The notes under the pieces are model-generated. The model was not told where the DNA came from. It ran no database searches and saw nothing but the letters and a program-made list of their open reading frames with translations. A stretch of 64,000 nt of DNA, taken from contig JADJPF010000027.1 of the NCBI GenBank assembly GCA_016713405.1, positions 124,001-188,000 on the forward strand, written 5' to 3'. This DNA is from Blastocatellia bacterium (lineage in GTDB: Bacteria > Acidobacteriota > Blastocatellia > Chloracidobacteriales > JADJPF01). Positions 1 to 9,942 of the stretch are shown one piece after another. Within the stretch, counting starts at the first letter, position 1; each line of letters starts with the position of its first letter. A program made the position numbers and the translations under genes.

Positions 1-1
1 A

Positions 2-364
2 AAGAAATACCAATTAAATATGATTTTTTTACTAACACCAACTAGCAGTGATCAAAGAATTGAAAAAATAGTAAAACTAGCTAGTGGGTTTCTTTATGTT
101 GTTTCTCGTACGGGTATTACAGGCATACAACAAACTCTTTCAGATTCTATTATTCCATTAGTTAAAAGAATTAGACAATTTTCTTCTCTACCAATAGCAG
201 TGGGTTTTGGTATCTCTTCATCAGAACATATAAGAGAGGTTTGGCAATATGCTGATGGGGCAATAGTGGGTAGCAGAATTGTTTCAGAAATAGAAACTTG
301 TCAAGAAACAACAAAAGTAGTAGAAAAAGTAGAAATATTAGTTAAAGAGTTACTAGGAAAATAG
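2..364 (+). CDS. trpA: Tryptophan synthase alpha chain, C-terminal part
   Basis: Partial gene: the reading frame is open from base 2 and its start lies outside the window. The visible 120 residues are the C-terminal third of the TIM barrel that cleaves indole-3-glycerol phosphate to indole and glyceraldehyde-3-phosphate in tryptophan synthesis. Diagnostic pieces are the YVVSRTGITG loop, the phosphate-binding GFGIS segment and the ADGAIVGSRIV strand near the end, all at the family's usual spacing. The rest of the trp operon should lie upstream. No terminator hairpin is obvious after the stop codon. Confidence 0.93.
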   Translation, partial: KKYQLNMIFLLTPTSSDQRIEKIVKLASGFLYVVSRTGITGIQQTLSDSIIPLVKRIRQFSSLPIAVGFGISSSEHIREVWQYADGAIVGSRIVSEIETCQETTKVVEKVEILVKELLGK

Positions 365-628
365 CCTAGGTAGACAAATAGAATCGTAAAGTATTAAATC
401 TATATTTATCTATTAATTATAATAAAGAAGGTTTTTTAGTATAAAGATAAGAAAATTTTTCTCGCTATTAGCAGGAAAATAGTCTAAATTCTATAGTTTC
501 AAGCTTGAGTCTAGAAGTTTCTAAAATTTATTTTAAGCTTGAAGGCATTATTGAAAAGTTTACAAAATATCTACCAGCTAGTAGGTTTGCGTAAAGAAAA
601 TTAATAGGCAGCATTTAGCTTTGAGGTT
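365..628. other. Intergenic region between trpA and kinase gene
   Basis: 264 bases with no credible gene. It contains a 9-base inverted repeat (498-506 with 535-543, built on AAGCTT) and an imperfect palindrome at 571-584 (12 of 14 positions symmetric) about 45 bases before the kinase start. The second could be an operator; neither is strong evidence alone. Confidence 0.4.
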
Positions 629-3169
629 ATGACTGGTCAACAAATCTTAAATTACAAGATGGGCAAAAAACTAGGCGAAGGTGGGCAAGGGCAAGTTTAC
701 GAAGCTGAAGATATAAAGCTACGCCGCAAAGTTGCAATTAAATTTCTTCCCTCCGAACTGGTTGCCGATGAAAAATCCCGCAAACGTTTCTTAAGAGAAG
801 CACAACTGGCTTCTGCCTTGGATCACCCAAATATATGTACTATTTATGAAATTAATGAGTTTGAAGGCATGCATTTTATTGTAATGCAATACCTAGAAGG
901 CAAACGACTAAAACAAATGGTACGAGGTAATCCTTTAGAAATAGAATTTGCTATTTCTATTGCTTTACAACTAGCTGATGCTTTAGCTGCTGCACATGAA
1001 AAAGGGGTTATCCATCGAGATGTTAAAGCTACAAATATTATGGTCAATGACCGGGGTCAGGCAAAAATCCTAGATTTTGGTTTAGCTAAAGCTACTACTA
1101 ATATTGGAGATCATGCAGTAAGAGATTTAACACAACAAGGAGTTCCATTTGGCACTGCTGGTTATATGTCTCCAGAACAAGCTAGAGGGCTTAATATTGA
1201 TAGCCGTACAGATGTATTTTCTTTAGGTGTAGTTATCTATGAAATGGTGACAGGTAAGTTGCCATTTTTAGGCAAAAGTAGTGTAGAGATAATGCATGCT
1301 GTATTACATAATGAGCCTGTGCCAGTAATGCAAATAGTTCCTGACTTACCATTACGCTTACAGCAAATTATTGAAAAAGCAATGGCTAAGGAAGTTAATC
1401 AACGTTATCAATCAATCAGAGAACTTTTTAATGACCTTAAAGCACTAGAACGAGAACTAGGTAAAACAGGAAAATATTATGAACCCACACAATTAGTTAG
1501 TCCAAGACATAAAAAGAGTTCTTGGTTAAAAGATGGGATGATGAGTTGGTTATATAAACGTTTTCGTACTTCACGCGAATCAACTATTCCTTCTCAACCT
1601 ACTCCGACACCTTCAGGTATAGGGGCAAGCAATACGCCTCCAATTCCTACAAATCGTTCTACAATTGATGAACTGCCACCACTTTTTGATACTAGCCCAC
1701 CATCACAGATTAGGACTAATGATGTAAAAACTAGTGGTACAGAAAAACGTCGTACAGTAGCAATAATGCCTTTTAAGAATTTAAGCGGCAATCCAGAAAC
1801 AGACTTTTATAGTTTTTCTTTAGCTGATAGCGTTATCACAGAACTAGCTTCCTTAAAATCTTTAGTTGTCCGTCCTTCTAGTTATATTGCTCGTTATCAA
1901 AATCAAGAAATAGACCCACAACAAGTAGGAAAAGAATTAGCAGTTGATGCAGTGCTAATCAGCACCTACTTAAAGGCTGGAAATAGATTTCGGGTAACTC
2001 CACAACTTGTTGATATTGCTAATAATGAAATTTTATGGAGTGACAAGATTGATGTTGATTATGAAGACATCATTACAATTCAAGATAAAATTTCTCATCA
2101 CATAGTCCGAGGTTTATGTATAAATATTAGTGATGCAGAAAAAGGAACTCTATTTAAGGCTAGTACTACAAATGCAGAAGCCTATGAGCTTTACTTAAGA
2201 GGTCGTAGTAGTTACTATAAATTTATTTCTCAAACCTTAGGTAAAGAAGATATTGATGTAGCAATAGATTTGTTCCAAAAAGCTATTTCTATTGATGAAG
2301 GTTTTGCGCTAGCTCACTCTGGACTAGGAAATTGTTATGTTGATTATGTATTAAAAGGTATTGGTGGGGCTAGTTACTATGAACTTGCAGAAGAAGAGTT
2401 TAATAGGGCTTTAGAACTAGATTCTCGTCTAGTTGAACCACAACTAGGAATGGTTTATGTCTCATTACTTAAAGGACGTAAAGCCCGCGCACGTGAACAA
2501 ATTAAAGTTTTGCTACGAACTGCTAGTAATGATTCTAAAGTCCATGAAACAGCAGCCGACATTTTCCGGTTAGATGGACTTTATAAACCAGCAATGCATG
2601 AATATGGACAAATGTTAAGAATGAACCCTAATGATATTGTTATGGTTAGTTATAACCGTGCTAGGGTATTTCTTTATCAGCATTTGTTTTCTGATGCTGT
2701 TGGAGAGTTAGAGTCTTGTTTAGCCATAGAACCAGGTCATGGATTTACTAGAATGTTTTTAGGCCAGGTTTATTATCATATGGGTGAAGTAGATCAAGCC
2801 ATTGATTTACTTAATGATGTGCTAGATAAAAATCCTGCAATGTATGGTATGAGGCCGCTTCTAGCTGCATGTTATGTTTCTCGTGGTGAAACTGATAAGG
2901 CTAGAGCCTTAATTACTCCTCAAGTTATTGATGCTGCCTCGGCTGATCAAGATGTATCTTATTGGCTGGCTTCGGTTTATGCTTTAGAAGGTTCAAAAGA
3001 TAAAGCATTAAAATGGTTAAGAAAAGCTATTGAATTAGGTAATGAAAACTATCCTTGGTTTACTAAAGATCGTAATTGGGGAAACTTACGTAAAGATACA
3101 GATTATAATCAAATTATAGATGATTTACGTAAGCGGTGGGAAGAGCTAAAAACAGAATTTCAAGAGTAG
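629..3169 (+). CDS. Ser/Thr protein kinase with TolB-like domain and TPR repeats
   Basis: 846 aa cytoplasmic Hanks-type kinase. The kinase domain (about 8-275) has the glycine loop GEGGQGQVY, ATP lysine K38 (VAIK), catalytic loop HRDVKATN (D131), DFG (D149) and the MSPEQARG activation-segment motif. A Pro/Ser/Thr-rich linker (about 310-370) leads to a TolB N-terminal-like region starting RRTVAIMPFKNLSG (about 373-490), then TPR-type helical repeats to the end. This kinase-TolB-TPR layout is common in acidobacteria; the linker has no clear membrane helix. A PPP-type phosphatase gene and an FHA gene follow on the same strand, suggesting a phosphorylation module. Substrate unknown. Confidence 0.9.
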   Translation: MTGQQILNYKMGKKLGEGGQGQVYEAEDIKLRRKVAIKFLPSELVADEKSRKRFLREAQLASALDHPNICTIYEINEFEGMHFIVMQYLEGKRLKQMVRGNPLEIEFAISIALQLADALAAAHEKGVIHRDVKATNIMVNDRGQAKILDFGLAKATTNIGDHAVRDLTQQGVPFGTAGYMSPEQARGLNIDSRTDVFSLGVVIYEMVTGKLPFLGKSSVEIMHAVLHNEPVPVMQIVPDLPLRLQQIIEKAMAKEVNQRYQSIRELFNDLKALERELGKTGKYYEPTQLVSPRHKKSSWLKDGMMSWLYKRFRTSRESTIPSQPTPTPSGIGASNTPPIPTNRSTIDELPPLFDTSPPSQIRTNDVKTSGTEKRRTVAIMPFKNLSGNPETDFYSFSLADSVITELASLKSLVVRPSSYIARYQNQEIDPQQVGKELAVDAVLISTYLKAGNRFRVTPQLVDIANNEILWSDKIDVDYEDIITIQDKISHHIVRGLCINISDAEKGTLFKASTTNAEAYELYLRGRSSYYKFISQTLGKEDIDVAIDLFQKAISIDEGFALAHSGLGNCYVDYVLKGIGGASYYELAEEEFNRALELDSRLVEPQLGMVYVSLLKGRKARAREQIKVLLRTASNDSKVHETAADIFRLDGLYKPAMHEYGQMLRMNPNDIVMVSYNRARVFLYQHLFSDAVGELESCLAIEPGHGFTRMFLGQVYYHMGEVDQAIDLLNDVLDKNPAMYGMRPLLAACYVSRGETDKARALITPQVIDAASADQDVSYWLASVYALEGSKDKALKWLRKAIELGNENYPWFTKDRNWGNLRKDTDYNQIIDDLRKRWEELKTEFQE

Positions 3170-3322
3170 TTAAGGTTTTATTAGGAAAAAACGCGGAAGT
3201 AAAAAATAATTTTTCGTGCAATAAGTTCCAAAAACCGTTAGAATAGCGATAATTACACTTTTCTCAAAAAATAAAAAATCAAAAAATTATTATTTATAGT
3301 ATATGCACTAGGGGAATCCTGC

Positions 3323-4059
3323 ATGAGAACCTACGTAATCGGTGATATTCACGGCAGATTAAGCCAATTTAAAGCTTTAGTTAATAGTTTAGATTATGAT
3401 CCATTAAAAGATAGAATAATTTTATTAGGAGACTTAATTGATCGTGGAGAAGATTCTCCTGGAGTTGTTAACTATGCCATAGAATTACAGGAACAAAGCC
3501 CAAATTTTATTTGTTTACGAGGCAATCATGAACAAATGCTTTTGGATTTAATTGAATATGGGGATTTACTTTGGCTAGTACCAGAAAATGGAGGTTCAAT
3601 TACAATTGCCCAATATGGTTGTAAATATATTGAAGAAACCTCAACACTTAGCCTGCAAATTCCTGTTGCCCACCTAGAGTTTTTTAGTTCCACTCAGCCA
3701 TATTTTGAAGATGAAAATGCCTATTATGTACATGCTGGAATTGCTGTTGGTAAACATCCTGGTGATTGTGATGAAGATACTTTAAGATGGAAACGAGACC
3801 CAATGTTTTTCCGACGTTATAATGGGAAACCTTGCTTTTTGGTCATACTCCAACTCGTTATTTACCAGCTAATGGACGTAAGCCACATGATATTTATATC
3901 TGTGGTTCAGCCGTAGGTATTGATACAGGTTGCGGGCCTGAAGACCCTTTAAGTTGTGTTAATGTAGAAACTATGAAGGTTTATCAATCTTATATAGATG
4001 GGGAAGTTGTTAGCTATCAAGCTAAAACACTTAATATTCCTCGTGTTGCAGTTTCTTAA
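3323..4059 (+). CDS. PPP-family Ser/Thr phosphatase (frameshifted)
   Basis: Calcineurin-like phosphoesterase of the PPP family with GDIHG (D8, H10), GDLIDRG, RGNHE, YVHAG and GHTP, which together supply the two-metal site. GHTP lies in another frame: the first frame runs through FFRRYNGKP and then loses similarity, while LLFGHTP resumes at about 3832. One missing T in the CCTTGC context (about 3829-3833) explains it. The joined protein is about 245 aa, normal for PrpA/PrpE or ApaH-like enzymes. It lies 153 bases downstream of a Ser/Thr kinase and probably removes phosphates in the same network. The break is more likely a sequence error than decay, because both halves keep all their motifs. 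Confidence 0.82.
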
Positions 4060-4100
4060 AATAATTAAGAAAACATAATAGCAATTAACAGAGATTTTAT

Positions 4101-4130
4101 AAAAAACTGAGGCATACACCTCAGTTTTTT
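4101..4130 (+). terminator. Rho-independent terminator after phosphatase
   Basis: A-rich left arm AAAAAACTGAGG, short loop, right arm CCTCAGTTTTTT and a T-rich tail. It ends the kinase-phosphatase unit before the FHA gene. Confidence 0.85.
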
Positions 4131-4259
4131 ATTTTTAAGTCAAGTTTTATTGAAAAAGTGACTTTACAGCACTATTAAATTAGTTGTTTAATGTCTCTTT
4201 ATTCTTTTTAATATCTAAAAATAATAAATCCCCAAAATTTTGTTTAGGAAGGTCTTTTT

Positions 4260-5258
4260 ATGGCTAGCAATAATAGTCAAATTTTGTCCTCTATTGAAAA
4301 ATATATTACTGATACTGTACGCCAGAATAATTGCTTAAATTTTGATGATATAGATCCTGTTTTACTTGTACAGCATTTAGCTAATGATTTAGTTACAAAA
4401 CGTTTTATTTGGTTAGGTAATGAGACTTATGTTCCAAGTAAATTGCTAGGCGTTTTGCCAATACCAGATGCAGATAAACTCGAAGAATTAGAAGTAATGT
4501 TTAACTCTAACAAATTTGTTACATTGTTAAATGCGTATATTTCTCAATCAGGATTTAAGATGTTTGGAGTGCTAAAAATAGAAATAAAGTTTGGTTCTCA
4601 TGAAAGTACTAGAGATGGAAAATTTGCTATGGAATTTTGTTGGCCAGGTGCTGAAGAAGCTGTTGAAGATGTAACTGTTAAACTAGATGAAAGCCAAGGC
4701 CGAATATTAGAAGTCTATAACCTTAAACCAGAAATACCTCGTCTAGCTCGTTTGTCTTTAATTAGTGGTGAAGTTTATCGAGATAATTACTTAATTACTA
4801 AACGAATTACTAATATAGGTAGATTACGTAATGTTGTAGATAGAGAGACAGGAAATTTAATTAGACGAAATGATTTTGTGTTTGCACGTAATACAGATGA
4901 TAGTTCTCCAAATAATTCTGTTTCTCGTCAACATGCTACTATTAAATTTCAATCAGAAAAATTTTATGTTTATGATAATGGAAGTGCTAATGGTACTGCA
5001 ATTGAACGGGCTGGACTTGAGCCAATAGATGTACTTCCAGGAAACCCTCTAGGCATACAATTAGAACATTATGATATTGTTCGTTTTGGAACTGCCTTAG
5101 TACGATTTGAAGATAATGCAAAAATTGGAGTTACTATTGATAGGGATGCTGTACAACCACAAGCTGAAAGCGAAGGGCCAGTAGAAACACAAACAACTAT
5201 TAAGTTGACTAGAGAACAAATTGAAGCAGAAATGCGCAAACTACTTGATTCTGAATAG
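4260..5258 (+). CDS. FHA-domain protein
   Basis: 332 aa soluble protein with no signal peptide. The first 160 residues match no family I recognise (helical start, then a beta-rich part). Residues about 178-285 form an FHA domain with the signature pieces NIGR, SVSRQHA and DNGSANGT and a closing DIVRFG strand; these bind phosphothreonine peptides. The C-terminal tail is acidic and Glu/Gln-rich. The next gene starts 19 bases downstream, so the two are probably co-transcribed. With a Ser/Thr kinase and a PPP phosphatase just upstream, a role as phospho-reader in that circuit is a reasonable inference. The start follows AGGAAGG. Confidence 0.85.
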   Translation: MASNNSQILSSIEKYITDTVRQNNCLNFDDIDPVLLVQHLANDLVTKRFIWLGNETYVPSKLLGVLPIPDADKLEELEVMFNSNKFVTLLNAYISQSGFKMFGVLKIEIKFGSHESTRDGKFAMEFCWPGAEEAVEDVTVKLDESQGRILEVYNLKPEIPRLARLSLISGEVYRDNYLITKRITNIGRLRNVVDRETGNLIRRNDFVFARNTDDSSPNNSVSRQHATIKFQSEKFYVYDNGSANGTAIERAGLEPIDVLPGNPLGIQLEHYDIVRFGTALVRFEDNAKIGVTIDRDAVQPQAESEGPVETQTTIKLTREQIEAEMRKLLDSE

Positions 5259-5277
5259 TAAAATTGTTGGAGTAATA

Positions 5278-5613
5278 ATGCCTAAAAAACCTTTCAAAAT
5301 TGAAGAAGGCAGTTGTGTTGTACTACATTTACATAACCCTAGGGAAAAGCTGTGGGGATTAATTACAGATATATCTATTTCAGGTATACAAATAAGAGGT
5401 ATTGATCTACATACTTTTGATGATTGGGTGCGCATGATTATGCGTAATGAGCATAATATTGCTTTAACACATGTATTTTTCCCTATGTGGAGAGTAGAAA
5501 GAATAACTTTAGATGAAACTGTTGGAGAAATACCATCTCTACAAAAAGTTTTTGAGCTTAGGGTAGGTATGAGTTTAAGAGACTATTTAGGAGAAGATGA
5601 CCTAATTAGCTAG
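5278..5613 (+). CDS. Conserved small protein, PilZ-like beta fold possible
   Basis: 111 aa. ATG at 5278 is chosen because TTGGAG sits 5-10 bases before it; an upstream in-frame start would overlap the FHA gene. The protein begins with basic residues and a strand-rich region (VVLHLHNP...GLITDISISGIQIRGIDL) resembling the 'D-x-S-x-x-G' strand of PilZ-type domains, but the PilZ RxxxR motif is not evident. The middle contains FFPMWRVERI and the C terminus is acidic. No function can be assigned. It is probably co-transcribed with the FHA gene. Confidence 0.6.
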   Translation: MPKKPFKIEEGSCVVLHLHNPREKLWGLITDISISGIQIRGIDLHTFDDWVRMIMRNEHNIALTHVFFPMWRVERITLDETVGEIPSLQKVFELRVGMSLRDYLGEDDLIS

Positions 5614-5645
5614 AGAAAGATTTTTACTCTTAAAATAATTCTAAT

Positions 5646-5681
5646 AAAAAAGCTCTGGATTATATTTTCCAGGGCTTTTTA
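5646..5681 (+). terminator. Rho-independent terminator
   Basis: 12-base-pair stem (AAAAGCTCTGGA with TCCAGGGCTTTT, one G-U pair), 8-base loop and T-rich tail, 32 bases after the stop of the small conserved protein. Confidence 0.87.
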
Positions 5682-5776
5682 CTTTTTTATAAAAACCTTG
5701 GGAACTTTTTTACTTACTTAGTTGTCTATTGGAAGCAAATAGAAAAACAATCTAACTATTTAATATTGGAGGATTT

Positions 5777-6601
5777 ATGGCACGACGAAGTATCCGACTA
5801 GAAAATATTAGTGTATCTGCACCTTGTAAGGCTGACTGGAATAAAATGTTAGGTAATGACCAAGTAAGATTTTGCCAAGAATGTAAACTTAATGTTTATA
5901 ATCTTTCTGGAATGTCTAGCAAGCAAGCAGAAGATGTTATTCGAGCTAAGGAGGGTAATTTGTGTGTGCGGTTTTATCGTCGTGCTGATGGAACAGTGCT
6001 AACTCAAAATTGCCCTGTAGGATTAAAAGCTATAAAACAAAAGGTTGCTCGCACTGCTACAGCTATTATTTCAGCTACAATAGCTTTTTTTACTGGTTTA
6101 GGTGGTTGGTATAACTTGCAGCCAAATTTAGAACTAGAAAGTCCTTCTTCAGAACAACTTCTTATTCTAGGAGGCACAACAGTTCCACTCTCACCTTCAG
6201 AAAATAAGCAAGCTGATAAGCCTCAAGGAGAAATGCTAATGGGGGTTATAGTTGACACTTCTGTTCCACCACCTCCTGTAGATAATACTAATGATGAATT
6301 AGTTAATGAAGTCCCTAGTCTTGTACATCGTAGCGAAGGCATTATCAGAAATAATGCTATTAAGAGAGTTAATCCAGTATATCCAGCTTTAGCAAAAACA
6401 GCGCATGTTTCAGGTGATGTAGTTTTGAATATTGTTATTGATGAATCTGGAAAAGTTGAAAATACTTATGTAGTGTCAGGACATCCATTATTACAAAAGA
6501 CTGCTATGGATGCTGCGCAAAAATGGCAGTTTAGACCAACTTTACTTGAACATACTCCTGTAAAAGTTCAGGGTAAATTAACCTTCAGATTTGTTTTATA
6601 A
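5777..6601 (+). CDS. TonB C-terminal-domain protein with Cys-rich N-domain
   Basis: 274 aa. The N-terminal 85 residues form a Cys-containing module (SAPCKADWNKM, RFCQECKLNVYNLS, LCVRFYRRADGT, NCPVGL) that I know as a recurrent N-domain in acidobacterial proteins; its four to five cysteines suggest a metal or disulfide site. One membrane helix follows (about 95-113), then a Pro-rich stretch and a TonB C-terminal domain (about 195-274; VNPVYPALA, GDVVLNIVIDESG, KWQFRP). The topology fits an inner-membrane protein reaching into the periplasm to energise an outer-membrane receptor, or a TonB-like structural role. A good Shine-Dalgarno (GGAGG) precedes the start. A terminator follows. Confidence 0.85.
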   Translation: MARRSIRLENISVSAPCKADWNKMLGNDQVRFCQECKLNVYNLSGMSSKQAEDVIRAKEGNLCVRFYRRADGTVLTQNCPVGLKAIKQKVARTATAIISATIAFFTGLGGWYNLQPNLELESPSSEQLLILGGTTVPLSPSENKQADKPQGEMLMGVIVDTSVPPPPVDNTNDELVNEVPSLVHRSEGIIRNNAIKRVNPVYPALAKTAHVSGDVVLNIVIDESGKVENTYVVSGHPLLQKTAMDAAQKWQFRPTLLEHTPVKVQGKLTFRFVL

Positions 6602-6657
6602 AGCCCAAAAGTTTGCTAATTAGTGACTATTAAAAGACAATCGACTAAGCATTGAGC

Positions 6658-6690
6658 AAAGGTAGATAGAGCAACTATCTACCTTTTTTG
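6658..6690 (+). terminator. Rho-independent terminator
   Basis: Stem AAAGGTAGATAG with CTATCTACCTTT around AGCAA, followed by a T tract. It lies 56 bases after the TonB-C gene. Confidence 0.9.
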
Positions 6691-7068
6691 TTTTAAAAAC
6701 AGAGTTTTGAAAATAATTAAACTAGATAGATATCTTAAAAAATTATAATTAATTATTTACATAGTTATAAAATACTTTATAGAATACTTTAAATATTAAT
6801 AATTTGTGTTGTTTATTAGTATAAAATGTTTATACTATTTTTTCATTATACTATATTTATGTTAGGTTTTTTATTAATTTAAGTAGGGAAATAGACTAAG
6901 CGTTATGGAATTATTTTAGGTGTTATAAACAAAATTGTCTAACTAAAAGTAGAAGCCATTACACAAATAAAAAATAACTTGTCTCCAAAACTAGGTATTT
7001 TAAGTAAAGAATATGAGCAAAACCGCAACCTTAAAGTTGTGGTTTTCTTGTCTAAGGAGGATGAAATA
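6691..7068. other. A+T-rich leader of the sensor kinase operon
   Basis: 378 bases with no gene. The first 180 bases are almost pure A/T. Near the end, 7019-7029 pairs with 7036-7046 (11 base pairs, one G-U, loop CTTAAA) just 7 bases before the AAGGAGG ribosome site at 7054-7060, so the hairpin could affect translation of the kinase. It lacks an immediate T tract and matches no riboswitch class I recognise. Confidence 0.45.
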
Positions 7069-8558
7069 ATGATCATCAATCCCTTGCAAATAGAATTTAT
7101 TGAACCTGAAGAAGAACTTTTAATACGTCAGTCAAAGATAGAATGGAGAGAAACAGTAGATACAATTAGAGATTTAATAATAGTAGAAAATATGGATGGG
7201 ACAATAAGACGATGTAACAGAGTAGTGTGTAAATTTTTTAACCTTAATTTTCAAAGACTTATAGGCTTTTCATTACTAGAGCTTTTTAAGAACCATTTGC
7301 AGATTCCAATGGATTTTATAGAAGCTTTTTGGCCTAATGGAATATTTCGTGTAGGAGTTTGTCAGGTTCAAAATATAGAGGGTAATAAATGGTATGAAAT
7401 AAATAACAACTCTATTGTTCATGGAGGATTTAAAAAACTTCAGTTAACGGTTGGGTACATGTAATAAAAGATATAACTGCTCATAAAACGGCTGAAATGG
7501 TTATGAAACACTTAGGTGCAGCTATAGAACAAACTGATGATTCAATATTAATTACAAATGGATGTGGGCATATAGAATATACAAATCCCTCATTTGAAAA
7601 CTTAACTAATTGGGAATTTGAAGAGGTAAAAGGGCTACATTTTCTTTCCTTATTAGCTCCTTGTTCTGGAGCAGCAAAAATTGAAGCTCTAAACCAAGCT
7701 ATTGAATTTAAGCAAGTTTGGCGTGGAGTTTGTGTTTTGCTTCGCAAAGATGGTTCAACCTATCAGGCTGAGATGACTGTTTCACCTGTACGCAATGAAA
7801 AAAACGATTTATTAAACTTTGTTGTTGTTGGCCGTGATGTTACAGAAAAATCTAGACTTGAATCTATGGCTGAAGCGGTAAATGCAATGGATAATGTTGG
7901 TTATATTTTTTCTGGAATTAGACATGAATTAGGTAATCCTATTAATTCCATTAAAACTGCTTTAACTGTTCTTAGAGCGGATATAGATGCTTTACCTGCG
8001 GCGCGAGTTGCTGAATTTATTGATAGAACTCTTATAGAAGTTGGCAGAGTTGAGTATTTACTAAGGTCATTAAAGACTTTTAGTATGCATGAAAATCCAA
8101 ATATCCAAAGTACATCGCTTGTAGCCTTTTTTGAAAAATTCTTATCTCTAATCAAAAATGATTTTATAAAACAAGGGATCTTTATTAATTATTTTATTGA
8201 AATACCCATTGCAAATTGCCTAGTAGACCAAAGAGCCTTACATCAAATACTTATTAATTTAATAACTAATGCAGCAGATGCTCTAAAAGAACAGTCTGAG
8301 CCTATGATTAATATTGTTGTTTACCCATCTGGCTCTCAGATTGAAATAAAAGTTAAAGATAATGGTTGTGGTATGAGTGATAAGCAAATAGCGAATTTAT
8401 TTAAACCTTTTTATACTTCAAAACCGCATGGAACAGGTCTAGGGCTTGTTATTGTTAAAAGAATGATAACAAAAATGAATGGAACTATAAGTATAAAAAG
8501 TTTATTGGGGATAGGAACTGAAGTAACATTATCTTTGGAGGCTTCATTAAGTGACTAA
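7069..8558 (+). CDS. PAS-PAS sensor histidine kinase (frameshifted)
   Basis: About 496 aa soluble histidine kinase. The start ATG 7069 follows a strong AAGGAGG. Two PAS domains come first (about 20-130 and 140-260), then H-box FSGIRHELGNPINS (H286), N-box NLITNAADALKE, G1 DNGCGM and G2 GTGLGL. There is no membrane segment, so the signal is probably cytoplasmic. The frame breaks in the A run at 7432-7437: adding one A joins GGFKK to SVNGWVHVIKDIT, the typical end of a PAS domain. The missing A is probably a sequence error. The stop overlaps the GTG of the NtrC-type regulator by 8 bases, marking a cognate pair. HELGNPxN is typical of NtrB-like kinases. Confidence 0.87.
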
Positions 8559-9942
8559 AAATCTTGTAAAAGCAAAGTTACTTATTTTAGATGATGATCA
8601 ACTATTTTGTGATACCTTGAAATTGTTTTTTCGACAAGATCCAATATCTATTTCATCTGCCCATTCTATTAAACAGGCCCAAGAACTTTGTTTAGAAAAT
8701 AAGTACGACGTTGTACTACTTGATAATAACCTTCCTGATGGTAATGGACTAGATCTTTTACCTAGTCTTTTTAAGGTCAATGAAAACACTAAAATTATTC
8801 TTATTACAGCTTATCCTAACTTAGATAATGCAATCGCTGCTATAAAGGTGGGAGTATATGATTATGTTTCTAAACCTATTCAACTTGAAGAATTGCGTGT
8901 TGTTGTTCAAAGAGCAACAAGAATAAAAGAACTTGAGCAGGTAGAACAAATACAAAACTATAAAGATAACTTTGAAAGTGAAAATAGTATTTTAGTAGGC
9001 GGTTCTTTGGTTTTTGATGAGATTAGGCAAATGATAAAAAAGGCTTCAAATAATCTTGCTCCTGTTTTAATAACTGGTGAAACAGGAACAGGAAAAAATA
9101 TTCTTGCTAAAGCAATTCATTTTGGAAGAGCAGAAAAAACAAATGCTTTTATTAGTGTAAATTGCGCAGCATTACCAGAAAATCTTATAGAAGCAGAACT
9201 TTTTGGTGTTGAAAAAGGGGCATTTACTGGGGCCATTCAAACACGTAAAGGTGCTTTTGAAATAGCGGATGGAGGCACTCTTTTTCTTGATGAAATAGGA
9301 GAAATGCCATTTTCCTTACAATCAAAACTTTTAACTGTTTTAGAAGATAACAAAATAAAGAAAATAGGTGGAGAAATAGCAAGAAAAGTAAATGTAAGAA
9401 TTATTGCTGCAACTAATGCTAATCCTGAACAAGCTATTGCTAGAGGACAATTACGTAAAGATATATTTTATCGTTTAAGTGTTATACATATACATTTGCC
9501 TCCTCTTAGAGAAAGAAAAGATGATATAGAAGACTTATGTAATTTTTTTATTAGGAAACTTGCTCCAGGACGTAATGTAAGTTTAGAAGAATCGGAAATA
9601 GAAATCCTAAAAAATTATTTATGGCCAGGAAATGTAAGAGAGCTAAAAAACTTAATAGAACGTTCTTTAATTCTTCAAGAAGGCGACTGTATTTATCCAT
9701 CTTCTCTACTATTTAATAATAAAAAATCAGTGCGAAAAAATAAAATAATACAAAAAACAGATTCAGAAACCTTAAAACTTGAAGAAATAGAACGTCAACA
9801 TATTCTTAAGGTGTTTGAGCTAGAAGAAAAAAACTATTCTCGAACAGCAGAAACCCTTGGAATATCTTTTTCAACTCTAAAAAGAAAATTAACCTTATAT
9901 GGAATCCGCATACCTGTTCAAAATGAACACCTAGCAAAATAG
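8551..9942 (+). CDS. NtrC-family sigma-54-dependent response regulator
   Basis: 463 aa with three domains. The receiver (about 8-125) has acidic DDD at 14-16, phosphoacceptor D58 in VVLLDNN and a lysine in VSKPI. The AAA+ domain (about 148-380) has Walker A GETGTGKN, the sigma-54 contact loop GAFTGA at 223-228, Walker B LFLDEIGEMP and WPGNVREL. A Fis-type helix-turn-helix ends the protein (YSRTAETLGISFSTLKRKL). GTG start, overlapping the histidine kinase stop, with TTGGAGG upstream, indicates translational coupling. An intact GAFTGA means it should activate sigma-54 promoters; a good candidate lies at 10100-10115, before the next gene. Confidence 0.95.
   Translation: MTKNLVKAKLLILDDDQLFCDTLKLFFRQDPISISSAHSIKQAQELCLENKYDVVLLDNNLPDGNGLDLLPSLFKVNENTKIILITAYPNLDNAIAAIKVGVYDYVSKPIQLEELRVVVQRATRIKELEQVEQIQNYKDNFESENSILVGGSLVFDEIRQMIKKASNNLAPVLITGETGTGKNILAKAIHFGRAEKTNAFISVNCAALPENLIEAELFGVEKGAFTGAIQTRKGAFEIADGGTLFLDEIGEMPFSLQSKLLTVLEDNKIKKIGGEIARKVNVRIIAATNANPEQAIARGQLRKDIFYRLSVIHIHLPPLRERKDDIEDLCNFFIRKLAPGRNVSLEESEIEILKNYLWPGNVRELKNLIERSLILQEGDCIYPSSLLFNNKKSVRKNKIIQKTDSETLKLEEIERQHILKVFELEEKNYSRTAETLGISFSTLKRKLTLYGIRIPVQNEHLAK

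Noticed and set aside
498..543. Inverted repeat around AAGCTT in the trpA-kinase gap as a terminator
   Set aside because: Nine-base arms with a long A+T loop and no T tract; not convincing as terminator or operator.
3832..4059. Separate 75-codon gene after the phosphatase
   Set aside because: It is the C-terminal part of the phosphatase (GHTP motif) in a shifted frame, not an independent gene.
6979..7068. Longer N terminus for the sensor kinase starting at 6979
   Set aside because: It would translate through the leader hairpin and lacks a ribosome site; ATG 7069 has AAGGAGG.
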